Part shown: piece after piece, positions 7,229 to 14,754 of the stretch
Position numbering within the stretch: the stretch's first letter is position 1
Layout of the letters: every line of letters begins with the position of its first letter
From: Rickettsia sp.
Lineage (GTDB): Bacteria; Pseudomonadota; Alphaproteobacteria; Rickettsiales; Rickettsiaceae
Assembly (NCBI GenBank): GCA_023269695.1
Contig: JAHFPS010000011.1
Span: forward strand, 1 to 38,532
Length of the DNA: 38,532 bases
Reading direction: 5' to 3'
The notes under the pieces: model-generated
Databases searched by the model: none
Told to the model about the DNA's origin: nothing
Seen by the model: only the letters and a program-made list of their open reading frames with translations
Program-made: the position numbers and the translations under genes

Positions 7229-7963
7229 ATGAATTTTAAAGATATAGGAATAATAATTGCCAAAAAACCATTAAAAGAAAATTCGGCTATTATTACAATT
7301 TTCACTGAGAATCATGGCTTATATTCTGGTGTAATACGAGAAACATCTAGAAAATCTGGATCTATAAATCAGCAAGGTAATATTGTTGATTTTCTTTGGC
7401 AAGCTAGATTACATGAGCATATAGGAATGGCTAAATGCGAATTAATAAAATCTTACGCTGGTCTTTTAATAACTAATAAAATTAAGCTATACGCCTTTAA
7501 TTCAATTATTAGCCTTATTAAAATAGCATTTCATGAAAGAGAAAATCACAATAATTTTTTCCCAATTTTTGTAAAATATTTAAGCAGCCTAGCAAATAAT
7601 TTTATCTTTGAAGAGTATATTAGATTTGAATTATCCATACTCCAAGAATCAGGCTATGGTCTTGAGCTGGATAAATGTGTGGTAACAGGTAGCCAAGAAA
7701 ATCTGAAATATGTCTCACCAAAATCTGGAAAAGCTGTCTGTTTATCAGAAGGGCTAGCATATCAAGACAGGCTTCTAATCTTACCACAATTCCTAACCTC
7801 CACTAAGTGTGAAATTACTAATAATGATAAAAAACAAGCTTTTGATTTGACTAGCTATTTTTTAAATCGATATTTCTTTGACAAACAACAACCATTATAC
7901 GTGCAAAATAGTCAGGCACGAGATAGTTTTATAGAATGTGTGCTAGGAGACTGTCGGAAATGA
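7229..7963 (+). CDS. recO: DNA repair protein RecO
   Basis: RecO anneals single strands and helps load RecA in the RecFOR pathway. The 244-residue protein has the N-terminal OB-fold features [20 protein letters not shown], then [20 protein letters not shown], and a helical C-terminal part with [20 protein letters not shown]. It is the last gene of the lepB operon. The last residues (LGDCRK) and TGA stop are read from the end of a 169-bp mini-element fragment (7943-7972), so the natural C-terminus has been cut and replaced by a few residues. Confidence 0.9.
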   Translation: MNFKDIGIIIAKKPLKENSAIITIFTENHGLYSGVIRETSRKSGSINQQGNIVDFLWQARLHEHIGMAKCELIKSYAGLLITNKIKLYAFNSIISLIKIAFHERENHNNFFPIFVKYLSSLANNFIFEEYIRFELSILQESGYGLELDKCVVTGSQENLKYVSPKSGKAVCLSEGLAYQDRLLILPQFLTSTKCEITNNDKKQAFDLTSYFLNRYFFDKQQPLYVQNSQARDSFIECVLGDCRK

Positions 7964-7972
7964 CTAATTAAT
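7943..7972. repeat. 169-bp mini-element, left-end fragment
   Basis: About 30 bases matching one end of the 169-bp element (ctaggagactgtcggaaatg onward). The rest of the element is missing, and the sequence passes directly into an hsp20 remnant. It supplies the recO stop on the plus strand and the hsp20 stop on the minus strand. Confidence 0.8.
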
Positions 7973-8092
7973 AGGAATAGATTTTACGTCTTCTGTTTTA
8001 ATAGGAGATCTTGGTATAATAACAGTTAGTATTCCATTTTTTAGATTTGATGAAATATTATTTAAGAATGTGTATAATTGTAGCAATATTTT
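7964..8092 (-). pseudogene. Small heat-shock protein (Hsp20) C-terminal remnant
   Basis: On the minus strand 42 codons end in a tail reading SSNLKNGILTVIIPRSPIKT and then EDVKSIPIN. NGxLTVxIP is the hallmark of the end of the alpha-crystallin domain, and the final I-P-I resembles the C-terminal I-x-I anchor. Upstream the frame is closed by a stop, so the N-terminal part and most of the domain are gone. The stop codon lies within the mini-element fragment. It is a broken gene, not a functional chaperone. Confidence 0.7.
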
Positions 8093-8098
8093 TTAATT

Positions 8099-8523
8099 TA
8101 TAGCTAACCCGAATAGTATTTAACCATAGTAAACTGACATCATTGCGAGAAGACATAAGCCTAAGAAGCAATCCAAATCCAATCGTTTCCTTGGATTGCT
8201 TCGTCGCCACTAAAGTGGTACAGCTGTCGAAAGTTAGAAGAGGAAGCGGTTTTAGATAGTGTACTTTAACAGTTGTATGTGGTCAACGTCATTGCGAGAA
8301 GACCGTAGGTCGACGAAGCAATCCATAAAAGTAACCAAAAATGGATTGCTTCGTCGGCTCACGCCTCCTCGCAATGACGTCAGCTATTTTCCCGCAACTT
8401 TTAAACTGCCATGATGACCTCTAAACCCGCTCTACCTTCTAACTTTCGACAGTTGTGACTAAAGTAGCTCCTCGCTAATAGACGCAAATTTACTATGGCT
8501 AAGTACTATTCGGGTTGGCTATA
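8099..8523. repeat. Nested palindromic repeat region
   Basis: The outer ends are TATAGCTAACCCGAATAGTA and its near-inverse ending at 8523. Inside is a copy of the GTCATTGCGAG repeat (from about 8140), split by a 237-bp element at 8220-8456 that begins ACAGCTGTCGAAAG and ends with its near-inverse. The host repeat resumes at 8457 with GACTAAAGTAGCTCCTCGC. So one palindromic element was inserted into another. There is no gene in this stretch. Confidence 0.8.
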
Positions 8524-8541
8524 GGAGGAGCAATTTAATAA

Positions 8542-9339
8542 ATGAAAATAGTAACTTGGAATATTAATTCAATACGCCTGCGACTTGGTTTGCTTAAAAA
8601 GTTAATTGATGAACATCAGCCTGATATTATATCACTGCAGGAAATTAAAACAGTTAATGAGCTATTTCCTTACCAAGCTATTAATGATATGGGATATCAG
8701 CATATATATTATTCAGGGCAAAAATCTTATAATGGAGTAGCAATTTTGTCGAAATTTCCCTTTACTAATAAATTCTCTCTTGAATTGTATAATAGCGATA
8801 AAAGACATATAGCAGCTGAGGTTTTAGGTATTGAGATACATAATTTTTATGTACCAGCTGGTGGGGACATAGCTGATGTGAATATCAACGAGAAATTTAA
8901 ACATAAATTGGCATACTTAAAATTAGCACAAGAATGGTTGACCACTAATCGTAGCAAAGATAGTAAGATTATCATAATGGGAGACCTAAATATTGCACCA
9001 CATGAACATGATGTATGGTCTAGTCGTCAATTGAATAAGGTTGTTAGCCATACAGATATAGAGCGTTCAACCTTGTTGGAGTTGCAAGCTTCCTTAGGTT
9101 TTATCGATAGTAGCCGCCATTTCGTACCGTATGATAAAAAGTTTTATACTTGGTGGAGTTATAGAAACATAGACTGGCAGAAATCTAATCGGGGACGTAG
9201 ATTAGATCATATTTGGACTAGTTCTAACTTACAAGATAAGATGTTATCTGTTAGTTCCTTATCAGAAGCTAGGAACTGGCTTCAACCTTCTGATCATGTA
9301 CCTTATTTTTTAACATTGAACATTAGACTTCCTGCATAA
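8542..9339 (+). CDS. xthA: Exodeoxyribonuclease III / AP endonuclease
   Basis: XthA cuts at abasic sites and removes 3' blocking groups in base excision repair. The 265-residue protein has the metal ligand Glu34 in SLQEIK, the GDLNIAP motif with Asp148 and Asn150, RGRRLDHIW, and the catalytic SDHVPYF with Asp251 and His252. A strong AGGAGG at 8523-8528 lies 13 bases before the ATG, longer than usual, and is created where the upstream repeat ends. The final codons RLPA-stop coincide with a fragment of the 132-bp repeat, so the C-terminus ends in repeat sequence. Confidence 0.95.
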   Translation: MKIVTWNINSIRLRLGLLKKLIDEHQPDIISLQEIKTVNELFPYQAINDMGYQHIYYSGQKSYNGVAILSKFPFTNKFSLELYNSDKRHIAAEVLGIEIHNFYVPAGGDIADVNINEKFKHKLAYLKLAQEWLTTNRSKDSKIIIMGDLNIAPHEHDVWSSRQLNKVVSHTDIERSTLLELQASLGFIDSSRHFVPYDKKFYTWWSYRNIDWQKSNRGRRLDHIWTSSNLQDKMLSVSSLSEARNWLQPSDHVPYFLTLNIRLPA

Positions 9340-9348
9340 GTCAATCTA
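9325..9348. repeat. 132-bp CTAG element, end fragment
   Basis: agacttcctgcataagtcaa matches, inverted, the edge of the element at 13923-14054 and the fragment at 3751-3804. It contains the xthA stop codon (9337-9339). Confidence 0.55.
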
Positions 9349-9378
9349 TAGTAAAACATATTGAATTAGGTGATATTA

Positions 9379-9508
9379 TATGGCTAACCTGAATAAGTTC
9401 TAGATATCCCAGGCGTCATTGCGAGACCACATAGTGGTCGTTGCAATCCATGCTCTTGCTTCGTCTAAAGCCTTTCCAGGTTATAGTTATACGTCTTTTC
9501 GCAATGAC
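9379..9508. repeat. GTCATTGCGAG repeat with outer GCTAACC end
   Basis: It begins TATGGCTAACCTGAATAAGT and contains GCGTCATTGCGAGACCACAT through to TCGCAATGAC. At 9404-9416 it reads GATATCCCAGGCGTC, which matches the sequence flanking the mini-element at 25994-26162 and so represents an unoccupied version of that site. Confidence 0.75.
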
Positions 9509-9530
9509 TTTGGCTCAGATGGAGCCAGAA

Positions 9531-10106
9531 ATGACTAGCACCAACAATAAATACAGAGTGGATATGAGAAGCACACTTAAACATAAAGAACTAAATGATG
9601 ATAAGATAAGTTTTTGCCTAGCCCAGTCACAGGATGAAGATTTAATAAAATCTTGGTTTGATAAACCACATGTTAAAAATCACTGGGACAATAGTAGCGA
9701 TCTACTGGAAAACCTACATGGTTATTTGCAAGGCACGAAAGATATTTTTGATTATTGGCTAGGCTTTTATGACATGCAACCCTATGCGTTAATAATGACA
9801 TCAGACGCAAACGACTCTACACCAGAACATCTAGTACCTTGGGTTAAGCCTGAAGAAATCACTTGGACTATAGACTTTATGATAGGACAAGAAGATTTTT
9901 TAGGATTAGGTTTAAGCTCAATGACCTTAGCAAGATTTATAAACACAACAAAACAAGTTAACACTTGGATAATTGATCCCAGTGAATCAAACCATAAAGC
10001 AATTAGTGCCTATAAAAAAGCTGGTTTCCAAATAGTAGATAGCTTTGCTCCATCTACAGGCTACTTTAAGGACGTACCACATTATTTAATGATTCTGAAG
10101 AATTAA
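9531..10106 (+). CDS. GNAT-family N-acetyltransferase, AAC(6')-like
   Basis: The 191-residue protein resembles the acetyltransferase family that contains aminoglycoside 6'-N-acetyltransferases and siderophore acylases. Evidence is an N-terminal DLIKSWFDKPHVKNHWD, the central strand ITWTIDFMIGQEDFLGLGLS (with Q-E-D-F-L-G-L-G as the acetyl-CoA loop) and the C-terminal WIIDPSESNHKAISAYKKAG. I chose the ATG at 9531, with GGAG 6 bases upstream, just outside the repeat at 9379-9508; the frame is open back to 9441 through the repeat, and 9564 is another candidate. The substrate cannot be told from sequence. Such genes are sporadic in Rickettsia, suggesting acquisition. Confidence 0.8.
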   Translation: MTSTNNKYRVDMRSTLKHKELNDDKISFCLAQSQDEDLIKSWFDKPHVKNHWDNSSDLLENLHGYLQGTKDIFDYWLGFYDMQPYALIMTSDANDSTPEHLVPWVKPEEITWTIDFMIGQEDFLGLGLSSMTLARFINTTKQVNTWIIDPSESNHKAISAYKKAGFQIVDSFAPSTGYFKDVPHYLMILKN

Positions 10107-10165
10107 AAAGTAATTATTTTTTTAAAAACTATTAGTGTTGGTATGTTTATGGTTTATAATACTAC

Positions 10166-10325
10166 TATAGCTAACCAGATTAACACTGCTCCGTCATTGC
10201 GAGGAGTGCGAAGCACGACGAAGCAATCCAAATCCAATCGTTTTCTTGGATTGCTTCGTCGCTACTAAAGCAGCTCCTCGCTAATAGACAAAGGAGTTAT
10301 CTAAAGCCTTAACTGGTTAGCTATA
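10166..10325. repeat. Complete GCTAACC-bounded palindromic repeat, 160 bp
   Basis: The ends TATAGCTAACCAGATTAA and, inverted, TTAACTGGTTAGCTATA enclose one GTCATTGCGAGGAGTGCGAA hairpin repeat. This is the simplest intact form of the composite seen elsewhere in the window. It fills most of the xthA/GNAT to lpdA spacer and ends 16 bases before the lpdA ATG. Confidence 0.8.
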
Positions 10326-10341
10326 TTATGGAGAAAAATAT

Positions 10342-11739
10342 ATGCAAGAATTTGATTTAATAGTGATTGGTAGTGGTCCTGCCGGTTATACAGGAGCAAT
10401 AAGAGCAGCCCAGCTGGGTATGAAGGTTGCCTGCATAGAAAAAAGAGTGACGCTTGGTGGTACTTGCCTAAATGTTGGCTGTATTCCTTCCAAAGTATTA
10501 CTAAATTTCTCTGAGAAATATCATGAAGTGTTAAACCATTGTGCCGATATTGGCATTATGACCTCAGTCAAACTTGATTTACAAAAAATGATGACTAAAA
10601 AAAGTCAGGTAGTATCAGACTTATGCAAAGGCATAGAAAGTTTATTTGTAAAAAATAAAATCACTAAATTTACAGGAAGTGCCAAGTTTATTTCAGCCAA
10701 TCTTGTAGAGATTACTAACGGCACATCCGTTGAACAGATCTCGGGTAAGAATATTTTAATTGCTACTGGCTCTGATATTATTGAAATGCCCAATATTGTT
10801 GTTGATGAGGAATATATAGTTTCATCAACGGGAGCTTTGAGTCTTGCTAAAGTCCCAGAAACTATGGTAGTAATTGGTGGCGGTTATATCGGTTTAGAGC
10901 TTGGTTCAGTATGGAATAGACTTGGTTCTAAAGTAACGGTTATTGAATATGCTGGAAGTATTGTACCCGCTTTAGATAAAGAGATTATCAGTCAATTTAC
11001 CAAAATCCTGCAAAAGCAATCTATTGAATTGCGATTAAATACTAAAGTACTGTCTGCTGAGAAAAAAGCAGGAAAAGTTATTTTAAATATCCAACAAACA
11101 ACTGACAACTCCGTACAACAAGTAACTGCTGATATAGTACTATTAGCTGTTGGCAGAAAAGCCCATACAGCAAATTTAGGTCTAGATAAATTAGCTATTA
11201 AAACGGACAAGCAAAATAGAATTACGGTTAATGATCAGTTCCAAACAATAATCCCTAATATTTATGCTGTCGGTGATGTAATTGCTGGACCTATGCTTGC
11301 TCATAAAGCAGAAGAAGAGGCTGTTGCTGCCGTTGAAATTATGGCAGGCTTAGCAGGTCATGTTAATTATAATCTTATTCCAAGTGTCATCTACACTTAT
11401 CCAGAAGTGGCAAGTGTTGGTTTAACTGAAGAACAATTAAAAGAAGCTAAGATTGATTACAAGGTTGGTAAATTTCCATTTTTGGCAAATAGTCGAGCCA
11501 GAGCTACAGGTTCTACCGATGGGATGGTAAAAATATTAGCTGATAGCGTAACGGATAAAGTACTCGGAGCACATATTATAGGTCCTTCAGCTGGTACTAT
11601 GATTGCGGAACTCGTAGCATTTATGGAATTTGGTGCTTCTTCAGAAGATATAGCAAGAACTTGTCATGCTCATCCTACCTTGAGTGAAGCGATAAAGGAA
11701 GCAGCTTTGGCTATAGATAAGAGGGCTATTAATTTTTAG
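10342..11739 (+). CDS. lpdA: Dihydrolipoyl dehydrogenase
   Basis: The E3 flavoprotein of the pyruvate or 2-oxoglutarate dehydrogenase complex reoxidises dihydrolipoamide with NAD. The 465-residue protein has the FAD motif VIGSGPAGY, the redox disulfide in GGTCLNVGCIPSK (Cys42 and Cys47), the NAD motif VVIGGGYIGLELG, the second FAD motif YAVGDVIAGPMLAHKAEEE, and the catalytic pair His444/Glu449 in HPTLSEAI. It is a single gene between repeats, with no E1 or E2 genes alongside. Rickettsiae commonly carry two lpd copies; which complex this one serves is not shown by context. Confidence 0.95.
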   Translation: MQEFDLIVIGSGPAGYTGAIRAAQLGMKVACIEKRVTLGGTCLNVGCIPSKVLLNFSEKYHEVLNHCADIGIMTSVKLDLQKMMTKKSQVVSDLCKGIESLFVKNKITKFTGSAKFISANLVEITNGTSVEQISGKNILIATGSDIIEMPNIVVDEEYIVSSTGALSLAKVPETMVVIGGGYIGLELGSVWNRLGSKVTVIEYAGSIVPALDKEIISQFTKILQKQSIELRLNTKVLSAEKKAGKVILNIQQTTDNSVQQVTADIVLLAVGRKAHTANLGLDKLAIKTDKQNRITVNDQFQTIIPNIYAVGDVIAGPMLAHKAEEEAVAAVEIMAGLAGHVNYNLIPSVIYTYPEVASVGLTEEQLKEAKIDYKVGKFPFLANSRARATGSTDGMVKILADSVTDKVLGAHIIGPSAGTMIAELVAFMEFGASSEDIARTCHAHPTLSEAIKEAALAIDKRAINF

Positions 11740-11746
11740 GAAGCTT

Positions 11747-12079
11747 TATAGTTAACCCAACTAATATTACTCCCAATTCACAGGATGATTTAAAAATCGT
11801 AGGGAAAATAGACGAGGAACCCAAGACGTTGCCACGAGGAAGACCGTAGCACAGCTGTCGAAAGTTAGAAGGGGAGGCGGGTTTAGGCAAGGTGCTTTAT
11901 AAAGTCGTATGTGGTCAACGTCATTGCAAGGAGGCGTGAGCCGACGAAGCAATCCATTTTTGTGTCATCCCTGCGAAAGCAGGGATCTAGATTCCCGCCT
12001 ACGCGGGAATGACATCTTACAATTGCTTCGTCGGCTATGCCTCCTCGCAATGACGGAATAACAATAATCGGATTAGCCA
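11747..12079. repeat. Composite nested repeat
   Basis: The left end TATAGTTAACCCAACTAA and right end ATCGGATTAGCCA bound the unit. Within it are the left half of the 231-bp element (from 11851), a GTCATTGCAAGGAGGCGTGA repeat, and a 50-bp insert at 11964-12013 (GTCATCCCTGCGAAAGCAGG to GGGAATGAC) splitting that repeat. The whole 395-base spacer between lpdA and ruvC is repeat sequence with no gene. Confidence 0.75.
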
Positions 12080-12134
12080 ATAATTTAAAGAATTAGATAA
12101 TTTTTATAAGAAATCTATTAGTGAGAAAGTAATT

Positions 12135-12605
12135 TTGGTTATACTAGGAATTGACCCATCTTTAGCTGGTATGGGGTGGGGAGTAATTGATACTGATCCT
12201 CTGAAATATTTAGCTAGTGGGGTTATAAAAACTAAATCAACTGAGTTGATGCATAAAAGGTTAGCTTTTATTGCTGCGTCCTTGCAAAAGGTAATAATGC
12301 AATATCAACCTGTTGTTGTTGCGATGGAGGAGACATTTGTTAATATGAATAGTGTATCATCTTTAAAATTGGGATATGCTAGAGGGGCGGTCATGTCACT
12401 TATAGGAGGATATGATGTTGCTTTTCGAGAATTTAAACCTAATGTTATTAAAAAATCAGTAGTGGGTTATGGTCATGCTGAAAAAAATCAGGTTTTGCAA
12501 ATGATTAAGCTTTTACTACCAGGGGCGAGTGCTATCAGTAACTTTGATGAAGCAGATGCCCTTGCGGTGGCTTATGTTGGCTTTGCTTATACCCCAAAAG
12601 TTTGA
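12135..12605 (+). CDS. ruvC: Crossover junction endodeoxyribonuclease RuvC
   Basis: RuvC resolves Holliday junctions. The 156-residue protein has all four catalytic acidic residues at E. coli numbering: Asp7 in GIDPS, Glu66 in AMEETFVN, and Asp138 and Asp141 in [12 protein letters not shown]. The start appears to be TTG at 12135; no in-frame ATG or GTG lies further upstream before a stop, and the next ATG would remove the catalytic Asp7. It is followed 11 bases later by trmJ. ruvA and ruvB are not in the window. Confidence 0.93.
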   Translation: MVILGIDPSLAGMGWGVIDTDPLKYLASGVIKTKSTELMHKRLAFIAASLQKVIMQYQPVVVAMEETFVNMNSVSSLKLGYARGAVMSLIGGYDVAFREFKPNVIKKSVVGYGHAEKNQVLQMIKLLLPGASAISNFDEADALAVAYVGFAYTPKV

Positions 12606-12616
12606 AGGACTGATAT

Positions 12617-13324
12617 ATGTTCCAAGAGCAAGAATATCCTGTTATTATTTTAGTAGAGCCTCAAATGGGCGAGAATATCGGTGCTACTGCTAGAGCAATG
12701 AAAAATTTTGACGTTTCAGAATTGAGGATAGTTTGTCCAAGAGATGGTTGGCCGAACGAACAGGCACGCAATATGGCAGTATCGGCAGTAAATATCATAG
12801 ATAATGCTAAGATTTATGATAGTTTAGAAGCAAGTATCAAGGATATTGATTATTTATATGCAACAAGTTCGGTATCACGTAATATCAATAAAAATTATGT
12901 GTTATCAGAGAATTTAAGTCAAGATTATCCTGCAGATCTTAAAGTAGGTATCATGTTTGGTCGTGAAAATTGTGGTCTACAAAATAGAGAAATTACTTAT
13001 GCACACAAGATTATTAACATTAATACCGGAGATTTTAGTTCTCTGAATATTGCTCAGTCGGTAGTTATTATATGTTATGAGTTGTTTCGTAATAAACAGC
13101 CGCGAGTAAATGTTAGTAATGAACAGGAGTTAGCATCAAGAGGAGAACTAGGATATTTTTTTGAACATTTATTTACTGAATTAAATAATAAAAATTTCTT
13201 TAAAGTTCCTGAAAAAAAATTACACATGACTCAAAATATTATGAATATTTTTACGCGTATAGATAAATTATCTAGTGCAGAACTACAAACTTTAAGGGGG
13301 ATAATTACAACTTTAAGTTCATAA
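12617..13324 (+). CDS. trmJ: tRNA (cytidine/uridine-2'-O-)-methyltransferase TrmJ
   Basis: This is a SPOUT-family RNA 2'-O-methyltransferase. In the 235-residue protein, motif 1 reads VEPQMGENIGATARAMKNFD, motif 2 IMFGRENCGLQNREI, and motif 3 DFSSLNIAQSVVIICYE, which together form the trefoil knot that binds S-adenosylmethionine. The C-terminal extension ending LQTLRGIITTLSS matches the TrmJ rather than the TrmH or RlmB type. The expected target is the wobble-side position 32 of tRNA. It lies 11 bases after ruvC. Confidence 0.85.
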   Translation: MFQEQEYPVIILVEPQMGENIGATARAMKNFDVSELRIVCPRDGWPNEQARNMAVSAVNIIDNAKIYDSLEASIKDIDYLYATSSVSRNINKNYVLSENLSQDYPADLKVGIMFGRENCGLQNREITYAHKIININTGDFSSLNIAQSVVIICYELFRNKQPRVNVSNEQELASRGELGYFFEHLFTELNNKNFFKVPEKKLHMTQNIMNIFTRIDKLSSAELQTLRGIITTLSS

Positions 13325-13326
13325 AA

Positions 13327-13385
13327 ATAGCTAATCTAGCCAAGTTTGTTAAAAACACTTTGCTTTTATAAAAAAATTAGCTATA
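13327..13385. repeat. Small GCTAATC inverted repeat after trmJ
   Basis: ATAGCTAAT at 13327-13335 and ATTAGCTAT at 13377-13385 are inverse. The 59-bp unit carries only the outer ends of the GCTAACC family with no inner repeat. It could act as a weak terminator for ruvC-trmJ; the right arm follows an A/T-rich stretch. Confidence 0.4.
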
Positions 13386-13395
13386 GTTCCACCTG

Positions 13396-13424
13396 TTGCC
13401 TCTTAATAGTGAAAGTGGTATAGT
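13396..13424 (+). promoter_or_regulatory. Candidate sigma70 promoter for the rpsL operon
   Basis: TTGCCT (13396-13401), a 17-base spacer and TATAGT (13419-13424) lie about 100 bases ahead of rpsL. Box quality and spacing are good for this AT-rich genome and the position suits the head of the rpsL-rpsG-fusA operon. This is a motif reading only. Confidence 0.5.
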
Positions 13425-13522
13425 ATATAGTTTTTCCGTAGCTTTAAGGATTCGTATATATTTTTATCATTTCAAAAATTGATAGATTAAAAGTCAAAAG
13501 AAATAATTTTGGAGTATTGTGG

Positions 13523-13906
13523 ATGCCAACAAATAATCAATTAGTACGTTTTGGAAGACAGTCGAAGGTTCGTAAAACAAAATCCCCGGCTTTGGAATCC
13601 AATCCATTTTTGAAAGGTGTTTGTGTAATAGTGAAAACTGTCACTCCTAAGAAGCCTAACTCTGCTCTTCGTAAGATGGCACGTGTTCGCTTAAGTAATG
13701 GGCAGTATGTCAATGCTTATATACCTGGTGAAGGACATAATTTACAAGAACACTCAACAGTATTGGTCAGAGGTGGAAGGGTTCCTGATCTTCCGGGTGT
13801 TAAGTACCATATAGTACGTGGTGCTTATGATACTCAGGGTGTAAAAAATCGTAAACAAGGACGTTCACGTTATGGTACGTCAGCGAAGCAAGCTGTAAAA
13901 AAATAA
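13523..13906 (+). CDS. rpsL: 30S ribosomal protein S12
   Basis: S12 shapes the decoding centre. I start it at the ATG at 13523 ([11 protein letters not shown]), with GGAG at 13511-13514; a TTG six bases upstream is not needed. The 127-residue protein has the conserved [11 protein letters not shown] loop, with the lysine whose change gives streptomycin resistance present in its wild-type form. The second loop reads [13 protein letters not shown], with Pro where E. coli has Lys88; I believe this is usual for rickettsiae. The gene is separated from rpsG by 350 bases of inserted repeats. Confidence 0.97.
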   Translation: MPTNNQLVRFGRQSKVRKTKSPALESNPFLKGVCVIVKTVTPKKPNSALRKMARVRLSNGQYVNAYIPGEGHNLQEHSTVLVRGGRVPDLPGVKYHIVRGAYDTQGVKNRKQGRSRYGTSAKQAVKK

Positions 13907-13922
13907 CTTGAAATAGACTTAC

Positions 13923-14054
13923 CTAGCATAAGTCAAAAAAGCCCTCGGGACTTTTAGGAGAAACGAAGTTGAGTTTCGCAGTGTACATAAACGTACGTGA
14001 GGAGCGTAGGTAAGTTTCGGCGACAAAATCACCAACTAGATTGACTTATGCTAG
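13923..14054. mobile_element. 132-bp CTAG-bounded mini-element
   Basis: The ends CTAGCATAAGTCAA and TTGACTTATGCTAG are exact inverses. The interior contains GTACGTGAGGAGCG, shared with the element at 4463-4608. The last CTAG is also the first CTAG of the 169-bp element that follows. Fragments occur at 3751-3804 and 9325-9348. There is no ORF inside. Confidence 0.75.
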
Positions 14055-14219
14055 GAGACGGTCGGAGATGACTAATTAATCATATTTTGAACTATTTTTC
14101 GGCGAGAATAAATAGGATTTTTGAAGGAATAGTGTGCCTATTTCAAGAAAATCCTGTTTATTAGCAGCCAAAAAGAGCCAAATATAGAATTACTTTAGTT
14201 ATTTCCGACAGTCTTCTAG
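14051..14219. mobile_element. 169-bp CTAG-bounded mini-element, copy 2
   Basis: Same length and orientation as the copy at 3210-3378, with a few substitutions in the ends (CTAGGAGACGGTCGGA and TCTTCTAG). It lies between rpsL and rpsG, joined to the 132-bp element. Removing both leaves ACTTAC-CTAG-GTAAGT, a palindromic target site. Confidence 0.9.
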
Positions 14220-14256
14220 GTAAGTTTAATAAATAATTTGAAATAGAGAGATTAAG

Positions 14257-14745
14257 ATGTCACGTCGTCATGCCGCAGAGAGAAGGGTTGTCTTGCCCGA
14301 TATGAAATATAATAGCCCTCTGATTGCTAGGTTTATTAATAATATTATGAGAGAAGGGAAAAAAGCCCTAGCTGAAAGGATAGTATATTCTGCTTTTAGT
14401 AAGATAGAGAAAAAGCATAAGGTAGATCCTTATGAAACTTTCAATAATGCGATGAATAATGTTAAGCCATATCTTGAGGTTACTTCAGTACGAGTAGGAG
14501 GAGCAAATTATCAGGTTCCTTCTCCTGTTGATGAAAGAAGGGGATATGCACTTGCAGCACGTTGGATTATTAATGCAGCAAATAAGCGTTCTGAAAAAAT
14601 GATGATTGATAAGTTGGCAGAGGAATTATTTGAAGCGTCAAATAGTAGGGGAGTTGCTATTAAAAAGAGAGAGGATACTCATAAAATGGCTGAAGCTAAC
14701 AAAGCTTTTGCTCATTTTAGTCCTAAAAAATCGCAACCAAGGTAA
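14257..14745 (+). CDS. rpsG: 30S ribosomal protein S7
   Basis: S7 nucleates assembly of the 30S head. The 162-residue protein starts MSRRHAAERRVVLPDMKYNS and contains the conserved RVGGANYQVPSPVDERRGYA stretch and ANKAFAHF near the end. It is slightly longer than the bacterial norm. fusA follows after 9 bases. Transcription from the rpsL promoter must cross the two mini-elements upstream unless they carry a promoter of their own. Confidence 0.97.
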   Translation: MSRRHAAERRVVLPDMKYNSPLIARFINNIMREGKKALAERIVYSAFSKIEKKHKVDPYETFNNAMNNVKPYLEVTSVRVGGANYQVPSPVDERRGYALAARWIINAANKRSEKMMIDKLAEELFEASNSRGVAIKKREDTHKMAEANKAFAHFSPKKSQPR

Positions 14746-14754
14746 TTAAGTTAT

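Noticed and set aside
11767-12080. Minus-strand frames between lpdA and ruvC
   Set aside because: They lie wholly within GTCATTGCGAG-type repeats and have the repetitive peptide phrases typical of such repeats (for example CHSRVGGN).
13907-14256. Rickettsia palindromic elements inserted in frame within genes
   Set aside because: All repeats found are in spacers or only touch the last codons; I saw no in-frame internal insertion in a conserved protein.
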